Positions 63,562-64,000 of a stretch of 64,000 nt of DNA are shown one piece after another; the stretch's first letter is position 1; each line of letters opens with the position of its first letter. Below the pieces are notes generated by a model that made no database searches, was not told the DNA's origin, and was given only the letters and a program-made list of their open reading frames with translations. Source of the DNA: Marivivens aquimaris (GTDB lineage: Bacteria; Pseudomonadota; Alphaproteobacteria; Rhodobacterales; Rhodobacteraceae); the NCBI RefSeq assembly GCF_015220045.1, contig NZ_JADBGB010000004.1, positions 73,941 through 137,940 on the forward strand, read 5' to 3'. The position numbers and the translations under genes are program-made.

Positions 63562-64000
63562 TTACTTGAGGTGGTCCGGCACCGTCAGGCCGATTTCCTC
63601 GTAATAGCGGATCGCGCCGGGGTGCAGCGGGCTGGTGGCATATTGCAGCGTCAGCTCCGGCAGGTTGTTGCCCTTGACCGCCGGGAAGGCCGCTTCCTGC
63701 TCTGCCATGTTCTCCATCACTGCCTTGGTGATGTCATAGGCGGTCTGCTCGTCCATCCCCGGCCGCGCAGAGACGCCGATCATGAAGCCCCAGACGGTGT
63801 AGGGACCGGAGTTCTCCATCTCGCCACCGGGCATCTCGACGATTGACAACTCCGGCAGGTTCTCACGGATCTTGGCCTCTTGGGCGTCATCAACACCAAG
63901 TACCTGCAGCGAGGTGAAGGCCGCGATATCGGTGGTCAGCGCGTCGAACGAAGTGCCGACCGCGCTCTTTACGAAACCTTCGGAACGATCGTCCTTGATC
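63562..64000 (-). CDS. TAXI-family TRAP binding protein, C-terminal part
   Basis: The frame stays open from the stop at 63562 to the window edge, giving the last 145 or so residues; the N-terminus and signal peptide lie outside. Recognisable TAXI-type features are VWGFMIGVSARPGMDEQTAY and the final LHPGAIRYYEEIGL. It delivers the ligand to the fused permease. An internal start at 63849 is an artefact of the truncated view. Confidence 0.85.
   Translation of the reverse strand, partial: IKDDRSEGFVKSAVGTSFDALTTDIAAFTSLQVLGVDDAQEAKIRENLPELSIVEMPGGEMENSGPYTVWGFMIGVSARPGMDEQTAYDITKAVMENMAEQEAAFPAVKGNNLPELTLQYATSPLHPGAIRYYEEIGLTVPDHLK

Overview
The window looks like a piece of a Rhodobacterales (roseobacter-type) alphaproteobacterial genome. 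It is GC-rich with high-GC3 codons, and has many TRAP and ABC solute transporters, class-III aminotransferase fusions and GntR regulators. No rRNA, tRNA, replication gene or CRISPR array was recognised, so I cannot tell whether it is chromosome or megaplasmid. Almost every gene takes up or breaks down a small organic molecule, and the loci are separated by insertion-sequence debris.

Layout. (1) 0.2-4.2 kb is a less GC-rich accessory patch: a tyrosine recombinase, a TetR regulator with a perfect palindromic operator facing a YCII/MAPEG/EVE-like/TfoX-like gene run, and an exported unknown. (2) 4.35-7.98 kb holds a DevA/LolD-type ABC system whose FtsX-like permease has lost its 5' part, then a phytanoyl-CoA-dioxygenase-family enzyme divergent from a LysR regulator. 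(3) 7.98-19.4 kb is a complete five-step hut (histidine) locus: hutF-hutC plus a 1001-residue kinase/M23/class-III-aminotransferase fusion leftward, and hutI-hutH-hutG-hutU plus a Rieske oxygenase rightward. (4) 19.5-23.3 kb holds a GlxA/AraC-type regulator, creatinase and kynureninase; an ISKra4-family element has replaced the first codons of kynU. (5) 24.8-44.1 kb is a hydroxyproline island: 2-oxoglutarate-semialdehyde dehydrogenase, an XRE-cupin regulator with paired operators, a dipeptide ABC transporter, an aminopeptidase P, a TRAP transporter, pyrroline-hydroxycarboxylate deaminase, 4-hydroxyproline epimerase, D-hydroxyproline dehydrogenase, trans-3-hydroxyproline dehydratase, pyrroline-2-carboxylate reductase and a GntR/FCD regulator. 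(6) 44.2-47.2 kb is an IS graveyard (IS6 remnant cut by an IS66 remnant, then a second ISKra4-family element). (7) 47.4-56.8 kb is a leftward operon: sugar-type ABC transporter, double cupin, HpcH/HpaI aldolase, alpha/beta hydrolase and otnK-otnC-otnI. (8) 56.9-64.0 kb has a GntR regulator, then a leftward run of 2-hydroxyacid dehydrogenase, RraA-like, SDR, HisD-like dehydrogenase and a TAXI-TRAP transporter whose binding protein leaves the window.

How it fits together. Parts 3-5 converge on nutrients typical of decaying animal tissue: histidine, creatine, kynurenine, hydroxyproline and its peptides (collagen), and possibly hydroxylysine through the fusion protein. A TTGGATA-type motif recurs in front of the TRAP operon, the deaminase operon, the reductase/GntR divergon and (weaker) the semialdehyde dehydrogenase, which suggests one GntR regulon split over about 19 kb. 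Best candidates for new biology are the trimodular fusion inside the hut locus, the Rieske oxygenase coupled to hutU, and the cupin/HpcH/hydrolase/Otn operon of unknown substrate. All functions are read from sequence and family knowledge; no search was run.
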